From: Anisodus tanguticus
Lineage: Eukaryota; Streptophyta; Magnoliopsida; Solanales; Solanaceae
NCBI GenBank assembly: GCA_034509755.1
Contig: CM067550.1
Location: 15,865,001 to 15,929,000, forward strand
Reading direction: 5' to 3'
DNA: 64,000 bases
A program made the position numbers and the translations under genes. Below, piece by piece: positions 44,875 to 55,229 of this stretch. The first letter of the stretch is position 1. Each line of letters begins with the position of its first letter. Under the pieces are notes generated by a model. It was not told the DNA's origin and did not search any database. It worked only from the letters and a program-made list of their open reading frames with translations.

Positions 44875-47800
44875 ATGACTGGAAGACAACAAATTGCTAC
44901 TGATTCTGTTGTTGCTACTACTCAAGGCAATCCCTCTGCCTTCCCTGCTGCTCAAGGCACACCTAATGCCTTTCTGGTTGCTCAAGGCTTATCCAACGCC
45001 TTTATTGCTGCTCAAGGGAACGTTGTCGTTCCTCCTCCTGCTGGATTCCACCATGAACGCCCTGAAAAGTTTATGGGCTCCAACTTCAAGAGATGGCAAC
45101 AAAAGATGTTATTATATCTGACTGTTATGGGAATGGCACATTTCCTAATAGAAGATCCTCTACAAACTGGAGATGAAATGGACCCTTCGCCCACTGAAAT
45201 AGTTGAAGGGGGCCTAGGTATCCATGTCATTAATGGCATGAAGATGGTTCTTGATGCATGTAGTCATAGTGATTTCATGTGTAAGAATTACATATTGAAT
45301 TGCTTGTCAGACCCTCTCTACACGGTGTATTGCACTGTAGGCACTGCCAAAGAGTTGTGGGAGAAACTGCAGAAGAAGTACAACGCACAAGATGCAGGTA
45401 CTAGAAATTCATCGTTGGGAAATTTCTGAAATTTCAAATGGTGGATAGTAAAACAGTGATGTCCTAAGTCCAAGAATTCCAAATGATTCTACATCACCTG
45501 GGTTTGGAAGGTATGAAACCAAATGAGCAGTTTTTGGTTGCATCACTGATTGAAAAGTTACCTCCCTCGTGGAATGAGTTACTTAAAACTCAAAACAAAG
45601 GAAATGACTTTTGAAGAACTTATTATCAAACTCCAAATTCATGAAGATAATAAGAAGGCCTTATCTAGGGGTAAACAACTCGCTGAGGCAAAGGAAAATC
45701 TGGCTGAGGCCAAAGGGAACCTAAGCAAAAAGCACAAGTTCCAGAAAGACGGCAAGACCCAAGCGACGGAGAAGTTCAAAGGAAACTGTCATCATTGTGG
45801 CAAATCTGGTCACATGATCAAGTACTGCCATAAGCTCAAGACTGAGCAACAAGAGAAGGCCAAGGCTAAGGGCAAGGCACATGTTAACGTCATCAAGGAC
45901 AAGTTTCTGGACGACATGATTGAGGAGTTCTTAGCGGTGGTGCTAGAAGCAAACCTTGTTGAGAATCCCATGCAATAGTAGATGGACACAGGTGCTACAA
46001 GACACATCTGTTCTAATAGAAATGCCTTCTCCACTTGTACACCAGTTACAAACAAGAAGCTGTTCATGGGTAACAACACTTTCTCTGACGTAATGGGGGT
46101 AGGAAAGGTAGTCCTGAAGATGACTTCTGGTAAGGAGCTCACTCTGAAGGAGGTGATGCATGTTCCTGAGATTAGAAGAAATTTAATTTAAGGTCATTTA
46201 CTGGTTAATGCTGGTTTTAGGCTAGTGTTTGAGTCCAATAAATTTGTAATCACTAAGAATGGAACGTTTGTGGGAAGATGATTCGTCTGTGAAGGCCTCT
46301 TCAAAGTTAACGCCATGTCTGTATTAGGTACAAGCAATAATATTAAAGTTTCTTCTTACTTGCTTGAGTCCTCTAATTTATGACATCATAGATTAGGACA
46401 TGTCAACTATAAGTCCATCTAAAGGTTGGTAAAGTTGGAGTTGTTGCCTTCTATCGACGTAAACCCTCAACATAAGTGTGAGGTGTGCGTAGAGGCAAAA
46501 CTCACAAAGCTTCCTTTTCGATCCTAATACTGCTCCTCTAGAACTTATTCACACAGATATATGTGATTTGAAGTTTGCACAAACTAGGGGGGAACAAGTA
46601 CTTTGTGACATTCATTGATGATAGCACAATGTATTGTTACCTTTACTTGTTGAAAAGTAAGGATGAAGCGTTCCGTTGTTACAAAGAAGAAGATGAGAAC
46701 TAACTAAACATGCGAATTAAATCCATTCGTAGCGATATAGGGGGAGAATATGTAGCGCCATTTGAGGGATATTGTGCCGAATCGGGCATTGTACATCAAA
46801 CGACGGCTTCATACTCACCTCAGTCGAATGGTGTGACGGAACATAAGAATCGCACATTGAAGGAAATGATAAATGTCTTGCTCATCAATTCCGGTCTTCC
46901 ATAAAATATGTGAGGAGAAGCTGTCCTTACCGCTAATACGATTCTTAACAGAGTCACACATAAGGGTAAGGACAAAACTCCATATGAATCATGGAAGGGA
47001 AAGAAACCCACCTATAAATATTTAAAGGTGTGGGGTTGTTTGGCAAAGGGTACCCAAGCCAAAACAGTTCAAGATTGGGCCTAAGACCATCGATTGCATA
47101 TTCATCGGATATGCAAATAACAGTAGTGCTTATCGCTTCTTAGTACATAAGTCAGATATTCCAGATATCCACAGGGGTACAATCATGGAATCAAAGAATG
47201 CTCAATTCTTTGAAGATACCTTTCTTAGAAAGGAAAAAGACATAAACTCTCGCAAATGAAGTTATGAACAAAGCTCTCAGGAACCGGGAGTCGTTGATGG
47301 CCCAAATCTAGATGGTTCAGATCTAGTGGATCTCGAAGTGGATGAATATCCGAAATCTAGTGTTCCAGACTCTCAGAACTTGGAGACTCCAGAGATGGAA
47401 CTAAGGCGAAGTAAAAGGGCCAGGAAGGATAAATCCTTCGGTCCTGACTTTGTAGCTTATATGGTTGATGATGAACCAAGGACAATTGCTGAAGCATTGT
47501 CAACTCCAGAGGCACCGCTCAGGAAAGAAGCTATTGAGAGTGAAATCTATTTCTCCATTCTACATAACCATACTTGGGATTTGGTTGATCTTCCTTCGGG
47601 AAATAAACTGTTGGGTTGTAAATTGATACTCAAACGGAAGTATAAAGCAGATGGGTCTATAGATAAGTACAAGGCCAGGTTGGTAGTCAAGGGATATCGG
47701 CAGAAAGAAGTCCTTGACAATGTTGACACGTACTCCCCGGTGTCTCGAATAACGTCCATACGGGTATTCATTGCGATCGCAGCATTGTGTGACCTTGAGA

Positions 47801-49022
47801 TACATCAAATGGATGTCAAGACAGCCTTCCTAAATGGTGATTTGGAAGAAGAGATATATATATGGAACAACCCGAGGGGTATGTGGTTCCAGGGCAAGAG
47901 AATAAAGTCTGTCGTCTTGTCAAATCTCTGTACGGGCTGAAATAAGCCCCGAAGCAATGACATGAAAAATTTGATAGTACTCTACTATCGAAGGGTTTCG
48001 CCATTAATGAGTGTGACAAATGTGTCTATATGAAAGGTAACTCTGACTCGTTCGTCATGATATGCCTGTATGCAGATGACATGTTGATCATATGGAGCAG
48101 TCCTAGTTTGATTATAGAGACTAAGAACATGTTGAAACAATGCTTCGACATGAAGGATATGGGTATCACAGATGTCATCTTAGGGATAAAGATCTATAAG
48201 ACGTCTGACGGACTGGTCTTGTCTCAATCTCACTACATCGAGGATGTGTTGAGAAAGTTTGGGATGTTTGACAGTTCTCCTATAAATGCACCACTGGATA
48301 GAAATCAAATGCTTGATAAAAATTGTGGTGCATCCGTAAGCCAGGAGCAATATGCACAGGTGATTGGTAGTTTTATGTACATAACAAACTGCACCCGACC
48401 TAATATTGCTTATGCAGTCAAGAAGTTGGATAGGTTTACCCGTAATCTGAGTAATGATCATTGGAAGGCGTTGAGTCGGGTACTACGATACCTGAAATAC
48501 ACGCTAACTTACGGGTTGCATTATCGAGATATCCCAAATTTGTACTAGAGGGTACGGTGATGCAAACCTGGATATCGATATAGAGAACACCAAGTCCACC
48601 GGTGGGTATGTATTTACAATTGGTGGTGGGAAATTTGTGTCTTGGAAATCCTCTAAGCAAACTTGCATCGCCCGATCCATGATGGAATCAGAGTTTATCG
48701 CTTTAGACAAAGCAGGAGAAGAAGCTGAGTGGCTTCACGACTTCTTAGACGATGTTCTTTGTTGGGACAAACCCGTACCTTCTATAATGATCCACTGTGA
48801 CAGTCAGTCGGCTCTAGGAAGGGCACAGAGTGCTATGTACAATGACAAGTCTCATCATATTCGACGGAGACATAAGACCGTTAGGTAGCTGATCACCACG
48901 GGTATAATATCCATTGATTACATAAAGTCAAAGGATAACATAGCAGACCCGTTAACAAATGGCTTACCCAAGGATCAGATGTTCTGCATGTCTATGGGAA
49001 TGGGCTTAAAACCCAAGGTATA
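44875..49022 (+). pseudogene. Copia-5 gag-pol pseudogene
   Basis: Gag starts at ATG 44875 (MTGRQQIATDSVV). It has an N-terminal degenerate repeat of about nine residues (AAQGTPNAF type, four copies) before the capsid domain (FMGSNFKRWQQKM). A shift near 45430 follows, then an intact CCHC knuckle CHHCGKSGHMIKYC near 45789. The protease region reads MDTGATRHIC (45982) just after tandem TAG stops. Pre-integrase, integrase (46549-47250, RSDIGGEYVAPF), reverse transcriptase (47550-48460, with YADDMLII in place of YVDD) and RNase H (48540-49022) follow in changing frames. At least eight breaks make it non-functional. Confidence 0.9.
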
Positions 49023-49653
49023 ATGACCAATACGGTGGTAACCCAATCTTACTGACTGGAGATCCCAGGAATTAGGTTCAATGGGAAAACTAAGCTCTAA
49101 AGGTTCAGTTGATCGCTTCGGTGGAAGCATGAGCACTTCGGATAGTGATTTCTGTAAAGAAACACCAAATCCAAAGTCTTTCCCGTAATAGACTATAAGT
49201 TCTATCTATAGTGTGGGTGAAGGTTAAGTTTCCAAAACCTTTAATGATCCTCACTGGTTGAGGTTAGGTTTGGGGAAACTTTTAATGATTCCTAACACTT
49301 GTAAAGTGGGGTATAGCAGGATATCTTGTAGGAGACCACCTATTTAAGTGTGAGGACACACCGCCTCAAATGAACGTACTTAAGAATCCAAGAAGTGTCC
49401 ACGACCACAACGGACAAAACATTACGAAGAACAAAGTAAGGGAAATTGTTGTGTTGGTATCGTTGACTTGGTGCTTACACTAAACACTGATAGTTCAAGA
49501 CATCACGTTCACCTCACAGTAAGTAATTCCGATGGTATTCAACTATGGAATGTTCAAACCGTATGCTACCTATGCAGATGCAACATCGGTCCGCTGAAAG
49601 ATTGCTGGAAAAGACACCATGTGTGTGCGCCAAAATCTCTTCCAAGAGTGGAT

Positions 49654-50545
49654 TGTTGGAAATTTACTAATGTGAAATTAAGTATATCCCATTAATTTAT
49701 GACTCGAACAATTGGGGCCCGCACCTCAGAAAAATTATTTCCACACACGTGCACACGCAGTGCCAAGTATCGCAAATTTCATTAGTGAAAGATATATTGG
49801 TACGTATGTAATACGTTTGAGACATATAATTATGGACAGTTATTGGCCAAATGACAATGTATTTCACGTTGGTAAAAGAAGGAAGAAGTGTAAGATAAAA
49901 TGAGTCGAAAATCGTCGCGGAGCCGCGAAGGGCCGCAGCGCTAATTGGATAGGCAGTCACTGGAGCCGCGGCGCTAAAAAAGGCAGAATGCTGTGATGGG
50001 AAGTTGAAAAGTTCTGACCTTTGGGCTGGTTTTGGAGCATTGATTCTCCATTACTTGGTACATGAATTCAACCATTATTTGGCTGAATGTAAGCTCTCAA
50101 TTAAGTGTCATTACATGGCTATTGAAGGTCATTAGTTGGCTAGTTGAGGGGTCTTCTCCTTACACTATAAATTGAGGCCTTTGGCTCAATTGAACTCAAC
50201 ACTCAACACTTAGAAAATACTCCAGATCTTTTCTGAATTCATCTTCTTCCTCTCTAGCAAAGTTACTATACTCAAAGTTCTTCAAAAAGTAACACTTGAG
50301 TTTCCTTTGCTCATTTGTTAAGTTGATGTTGTATCTTGAGTGACTATTGCCTGACAACGTAAAAGGAGATATACGGGGCAATCTTGTCTTAAAGAAAGAG
50401 TTTCATCACTCGACTCAGCAAATCACCAAACATTTTGTTAAGTTCTTGATTTCCAGTTTATTCTTTATTGTAATAGGTAGTTTATTTTTTCTACTATTAT
50501 AATAGTTACTTACTTCTCATTCCCTACAATAATTGTATCCCAACA
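49654..50545 (+). repeat. Copia-5 3' LTR (892 bp)
   Basis: Starts tgttggaaatttactaatg and ends gtatcccaaca. It keeps caatcttgtcttaa at 50379-50392 and the TATA region near 50165. Confidence 0.92.
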
Positions 50546-50550
50546 ATTAT

Positions 50551-51800
50551 AACCAGGAATAAAAATAATCAAACTCATAATTAATGCAGTTTTTTTTCTA
50601 CAAAAGATGGAGAATGAAGTAAGGACAATTAGGATAGTCATTGTCCAAGATTAGGGGTGTATCCAAAAGGTCCCCTTTCATCTTTCTTTTTTGCTTTCAC
50701 GTGGCAACCATGTTGTTTCCCATGGTTTTTTTTTTGTTTATGTTGGTGTGCTTGTTGTGTACTGAGTGGTCTGTGGCTAGCTGTGTAGTCTATTTTAGCT
50801 CAAACTTACACATTTTTGTTCTCTTTCGCTTTTTCCCTGATACAACACGACATAAGTTGGGATTGTGACATGAATTTGACTTGTCCTTTACTTTTATTAT
50901 CAATTTCACTTCTTTCTTTCTATAGCTATGGATAAAGGATTTTCAAACACTAATTTTTTTTTTAAAGGGCAATAAGTCTAACATAAGTTCTCAGACAAAA
51001 TTCGAACCTCTTTAATCATTGCTTTAGAAATGTTTTTATGTCAACAGAATTCAATAATGTGTACTTTACCAATATAAACAATAGAATTCTCAATGACAAT
51101 CAAAGTTGGTCTCACCACTAGAAATAAAGATTTTTTTCATCGATATTCAGCAAGATATTTATGATATAAAACATGATTTTTCAAATAAAAGAATTTAGGC
51201 TAGCTAATCTTTAAATTCTATCTCTGCTAGCTTAGTGGCTAAATTTTATCGTTAAAAGTAGTACTTGGAATAAGATTTTTTTAAAAATTGTTTTGAAGAC
51301 AAATTCCCACTAAGCTAATGGGGTCAAAATTAAAATGACAGCCTGAAAAAGGATCATTTGTGAAAATGACCTCTATTAGTGGTGGACCTACTTTACCAAA
51401 TTGGTCTGGGAGAAAGTCACGTTATTATGCAATGTTAAAATACACATTGCAGACTTTTTCGAATAAAATTGAATATATCATTTATAACCAAAATAAAAGT
51501 TACCTTGTTAACAAAATCCTGCCATAAAACACCCTGAGCTCCGCCGATATCTGTCACCAGTCTCGATTAGGTATCTCATGAATTCTTTCTCCCCATTAGG
51601 CCTTTATGGCCTTGTCCGTCAGTATGACATTAAGCGGTGTTTCATCTTTTTAGGTTTATGCTCTACTCTGGATAAAGGTCCGCTTGATTTGGATTTGTAC
51701 ATATAGGACAAATGCTTCCATAAAAAATCAATTACTTAAATAAAATCATTTAACCACTTCTTTTAATTCAAGTTTCAACATACCTTTTCTTAGGTTATAA
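50551..51800. other. Unassigned AT-rich DNA
   Basis: No gene recognised. A GC-richer patch at 51530-51670 has no reading frame that I can assign. Confidence 0.35.
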
Positions 51801-51805
51801 TAATA

Positions 51806-52147
51806 TGTAAAGAATTGATCTTGGGTCTAACTCAACCCCAAAAGTTAGCTTGTAAGGTGAGGATTGTCTAATCCATATAAGGAGTCCATGTTCCCATTTC
51901 ATTTCTGATGTGAAACTCTTAACACTCCCCAGCACGTCAAGACCTCGTTAACTGGAGCGTGGACAATATAGTTTGGGGGCCCAACATCGACGAATAAAGA
52001 ATTGGAATGAGTTTGGATCTGATACCATGTAAAGAATGGATCTTGGGCATAACATAACCCCAAAAGCTAGCATGTAAGGTGATGATTGTCTAAGTCCATA
52101 TAAGGAGTCGTTATTTCCATTCCATTTCCGATGCGTGACTCTTTACA
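51806..52147 (-). mobile_element. Complete TRIM (miniature LTR retrotransposon)
   Basis: Two terminal repeats of about 120 bp (51806-51924 and 52028-52147) start tgtaaagaat and end ttaaca or tttaca. They enclose only 103 bp. Read on the minus strand, the interior begins with the primer-binding site tggtatcaga (52018-52027) and ends with the purine tract gggag (51925-51929). The target-site duplication is taata (51801-51805 and 52148-52152). There is no coding capacity, so movement would need enzymes from another element. Confidence 0.93.
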
Positions 52148-52152
52148 TAATA

Positions 52153-52418
52153 CACTTATTGATCCAAATTAGTATTTCTAACCTTCTCTTATTTGATGAT
52201 ATAATTGCAAAACAAAACAAATACATTATTTTCCATTTTTAAATATTTTTATAATCTTAATTATAAGTCATGATATTATAAGGTTTGAGTTTAAATCCCG
52301 ACACTTCTAAATATTTGCAACTTATAAATGTTTTTTCATCTTGTTATATCTCTTTGATTAGTATAATAATGTATATGTATATTAGTTAACGTACTAGTCT
52401 AAGTAGTCACTTTTTTGG

Positions 52419-52484
<66 letters not shown>

Positions 52485-52718
52485 CAAAATGAAAATTTGC
52501 TACTTACCAAGTGCCGTAGAATGGGAAAAGAACAACTGGACAAGAGATTAACTGACCCGTCCAGTGGCTCATATTGACCCGCTTAAGAGATGGGTCACTT
52601 TGAATTGTACTCCAAATTGACCCGATAAAAAAACTACTATCATTGACCTAATTCATTAAATTTTGAGCGGGTTGGACAAGTTACACATTTATGAGTTCTA
52701 TTTTCCACCTCTTTTTTT
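52153..52718. other. AT-rich DNA with a long (TA)n microsatellite
   Basis: An uninterrupted TA run of about 57 bp occupies roughly 52422-52478. Nothing else supportable. Confidence 0.6.
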
Positions 52719-52821
52719 TGTTGTTGTTGACGAAGGAACCCGCAGCCGCTACTCTCTCGAGTGCGCACAGGGTAAACCCCGGACTGACGCAATAACTTGC
52801 AAACCACGTCAGCCGATTAAC
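52719..52821 (+). mobile_element. SINE-like fragment cut by Copia-6
   Basis: The segment ttgttgttgacgaaggaacc, then cgcagccgctactctc, then gcgcacagggtaaacccc and gcaaaccacgtcag matches what I recall of a dispersed Solanaceae short repeat with a tRNA-like promoter region. It stops at the Copia-6 insertion point (52822). Its continuation was not found after 59680. Confidence 0.4.
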
Positions 52822-54248
52822 TGTTGGAAATTTGCCTTTGGCGGGAAGATGCGTCCACCCATCTTTGATGAATTAAACACTAGTGTTCCGCATGTTGGAG
52901 ACCTTGTCTCTTCGCACATGCATGATCTACGAAGTGAGTAGATAACCGTAGGGCCAAGAATCGTTAAATTTCGTTGAGAAATGAAAGAGATATTGGTCCA
53001 CAAAGTAATGTGTTTAAGGCATGGAAATGTGGTGTGGGACAAATCTACCACATCGGTGGGAATAAGAAGAATTGCTCTCTATATATGTCTTAAATTGGTA
53101 AAGGGTTTGGGACCCCAAGGGGTATCCCATGTGTTTAAAGGAGGGAAGACCTAGATGTGCTTGGGTTCAAGGCTAAGCCCACACGCGCGCCGCCGCCGCC
53201 CGCCCGTCCGGTCCGGTTCCGGGTTCTCGGGCCACGGGCCACGGGCCACGGGCCACGGGCCGTGGGGCTTTCTGATATCATCTTTTTGGACCAGAGAACT
53301 CTGCAAGATGTACAGTTTGATCCCTGAAGTTTCAATATTTACAGTTTGGTCCCCAGAGTTTCTGGGAAGGTGACGGAAGGCAGAAAGCCTACCGTTGGGA
53401 CTGTTTTTAAGGCATTAATCAGCCATTACTTTGGCTGATTAACTCCTCTATTAACAGCCCATTAGTTGGGCAATTGAGCACCTCATTCATGGCATTAAAA
53501 CCGCCATTACAGCCCTCCTTTAAGGGCCATAACAGGCCTTGTTTTTCAGCTGTTGGACAGCCCCTCCTCATGCTATAAATTGAGCTTCATTTGGCTCAAA
53601 ACAAGAGAAGAAAACTAGCCGAAACAAGCTGAAAACAGACCAAAAACACACCGAAAAATCAGCAAAACAAGTGGCTGAAAAATCGGCAAACCGGTGGCTG
53701 AAAAATCAAGCAAACACGATGGCTGAAAATCGGTCAAAAACAGTGACCAAACCCTCACGTATACACAAGATATACACTATAGAGACACACTATATACACA
53801 GAGACAAAAGAGAAGAGTAAAGAGAAACTCTTCCTTCCTATTCCATATCTTCAGCAAGTCGAGTCATATTTGTTTTCTTCGACGAGCTCAACCTATTGGC
53901 TTTGTAGTGTTGAGATTATAGTGTTGTTTTATCTTGGGAGACTATTGCCCGCTAACGTAAAAGCATATATACAGGGCAATCTTGTCTTAAGGATAGAGGG
54001 CTATCCTCGACTCAACACACAACGTTGTAACCATCCAGATTTAGTTGTTTCTTGATTTCAGGATATCAAAATTCAAGACACAACAAACTTGCGGCAGTTC
54101 TCAAAGTTGGCTTTGCAAGGTGATCAAGATTCAAGACACAACACACTTGCGGCAGTTTTGAAGATTGACAATTTATTTATCCTTTCGAACATTTGTAATA
54201 GTTATTTACATCCCGTACTGCTTTATAAAGTACGATAGAGTACCAACA
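52822..54248 (+). repeat. Copia-6 5' LTR (1427 bp)
   Basis: Includes a GC-rich tract with gggccac repeats (53225-53270), ctataaattgag (53574) as TATA box, a leader with repeated gtggctgaaaaatc motifs, an attgccc...gggcaat hairpin (53943-53980) and caatcttgtcttaag (53977-53991). Confidence 0.9.
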
Positions 54249-54250
54249 AC

Positions 54251-54264
54251 TTAAGACAAGATTG
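54251..54264 (+). other. Copia-6 putative primer-binding region complementary to own LTR
   Basis: Positions 54250-54264 (cttaagacaagattg) are the exact reverse complement of 53977-53991 (caatcttgtcttaag), 15 bp without mismatch. It stands 1 base after the LTR end. It does not begin with TGG as a tRNA 3'-end site would. Confidence 0.6.
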
Positions 54265-54291
54265 TATTGTATTACTATTAGTGTTCGAAAG

Positions 54292-54513
54292 ATGTCGGTC
54301 AAAAGTTGTGTGACCAAATCTGGATATGGCAATGATTTTCTGGTAGAAGAGAGTGATGATGATGAACGTGTTCATGGCGTCACCGCTACCAAGACCGGTG
54401 GGAACAAGCGCTCTCGAGAGCACGATGATGTCAAGCGGGACAAGAGGAGAAGATCGAAGATGTTCTTCTATCTTGCAGCAGAAGGCCTATATCTGTCCCA
54501 GATAAAAATCTGA
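54292..54513 (+). CDS. Unrecognised basic/acidic ORF where gag is expected
   Basis: ATG 54292 opens 73 codons (MSVKSCVTKSGYGNDFLVEE..., followed by DDDE and then KRDKRRRSK). It occupies the place of gag, directly after the primer-binding region, but shows no capsid or zinc-knuckle motif. An acidic patch followed by a strongly basic patch suggests a nuclear or nucleic-acid-binding segment, perhaps captured host sequence. It could also be a chance ORF in a decayed element. Confidence 0.3.
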   Translation: MSVKSCVTKSGYGNDFLVEESDDDERVHGVTATKTGGNKRSREHDDVKRDKRRRSKMFFYLAAEGLYLSQIKI

Positions 54514-54529
54514 ATAATGGTAAGAAGGA

Positions 54530-55220
54530 AATGGACACTCAGTCTGATGAAGTGACTGAAGTGAGCCAGAATCTGAAATTGGGATAAGTATTTTTCTTAC
54601 TTGTCAAGAATAAAGATTAAATGATGTCTGATTAAAAATGGATTAAAGTAAGGAGGAATATGAAAATAATTTATATTCCTTACGCTTTAAAAATCAGAAG
54701 TTTAATCTCCTCTTCTTTTCCGTTTAAAGATTGGATTTTGTAAACAGCTTAAAAAGATCCGTTCTTTTAAGTGTAATTATTAAAAGTGTGTAAAGTATGA
54801 AGCACATACGATGGAGAAAGATCCACTAACTGTGCGAAAACTCTTACCACTCTTAAGTAAGCGCCAAGAATTATCTGGGCACCAATCATAACGGAAGAAG
54901 ACTAAAAGCTAAAGACGCTGAGCCTGTCATACTATTTGGCAGAAGATCCTTCATAGGATGATATTGGACACTCAGTCATACAAAGCCTCCGGGCGACTGG
55001 AGTGGGACAAAATTCCTTTGATATAATGATATTGGACACTCAGTCATACAAAGCCTCTGGGCGACTGGAGTGGTGCCAGAATTCATTTCATAGGAAAAGT
55101 AATGGACACCTAGTGTAATGGGCCAGAGTTTCCAGGTCTTAAATGATCTGAAGGCCTAAAGAAAGGCAGAAAAGAAATTGGACACTCAGTCTGCAAAGCA
55201 ACTGCAGTGGGTCAGAGTAT
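54530..55220 (+). repeat. Degenerate 'ttggacactcagtc' repeats in Copia-6
   Basis: The motif (a)ttggacactcagtc and diverged versions occur near 54532, 54963, 55028, 55103 and 55177. The copies at 54957 and 55022 form a clear tandem pair (period about 65 bp, including acaaagcctc and ggcgactggagtgg). Function unknown. Confidence 0.6.
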
Positions 55221-55229
55221 CCAGATCAC

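Larger units (their letters stand above)
43882..50545 (+). mobile_element. Copia-5, complete TNT1-94/Tork-like LTR retrotransposon
   Basis: LTRs at 43882-44838 and 49654-50545 are flanked by attat (43877-43881 and 50546-50550). The 5' LTR has lost its terminal TG (tattcaaaat versus tgttggaaat). Immediately after the 5' LTR stands tttaagacaagatttg, not a tggtatcag-type primer-binding site. This segment is complementary to an LTR segment at 44680-44693. About 630 bp of non-coding DNA lies between RNase H and the 3' LTR. Confidence 0.93.

Noticed and set aside
49468..49695. 75-codon ORF before the Copia-5 3' LTR
   Set aside because: It lies in the non-coding 3' region of the element and crosses into the LTR; no similarity to a retroelement protein.
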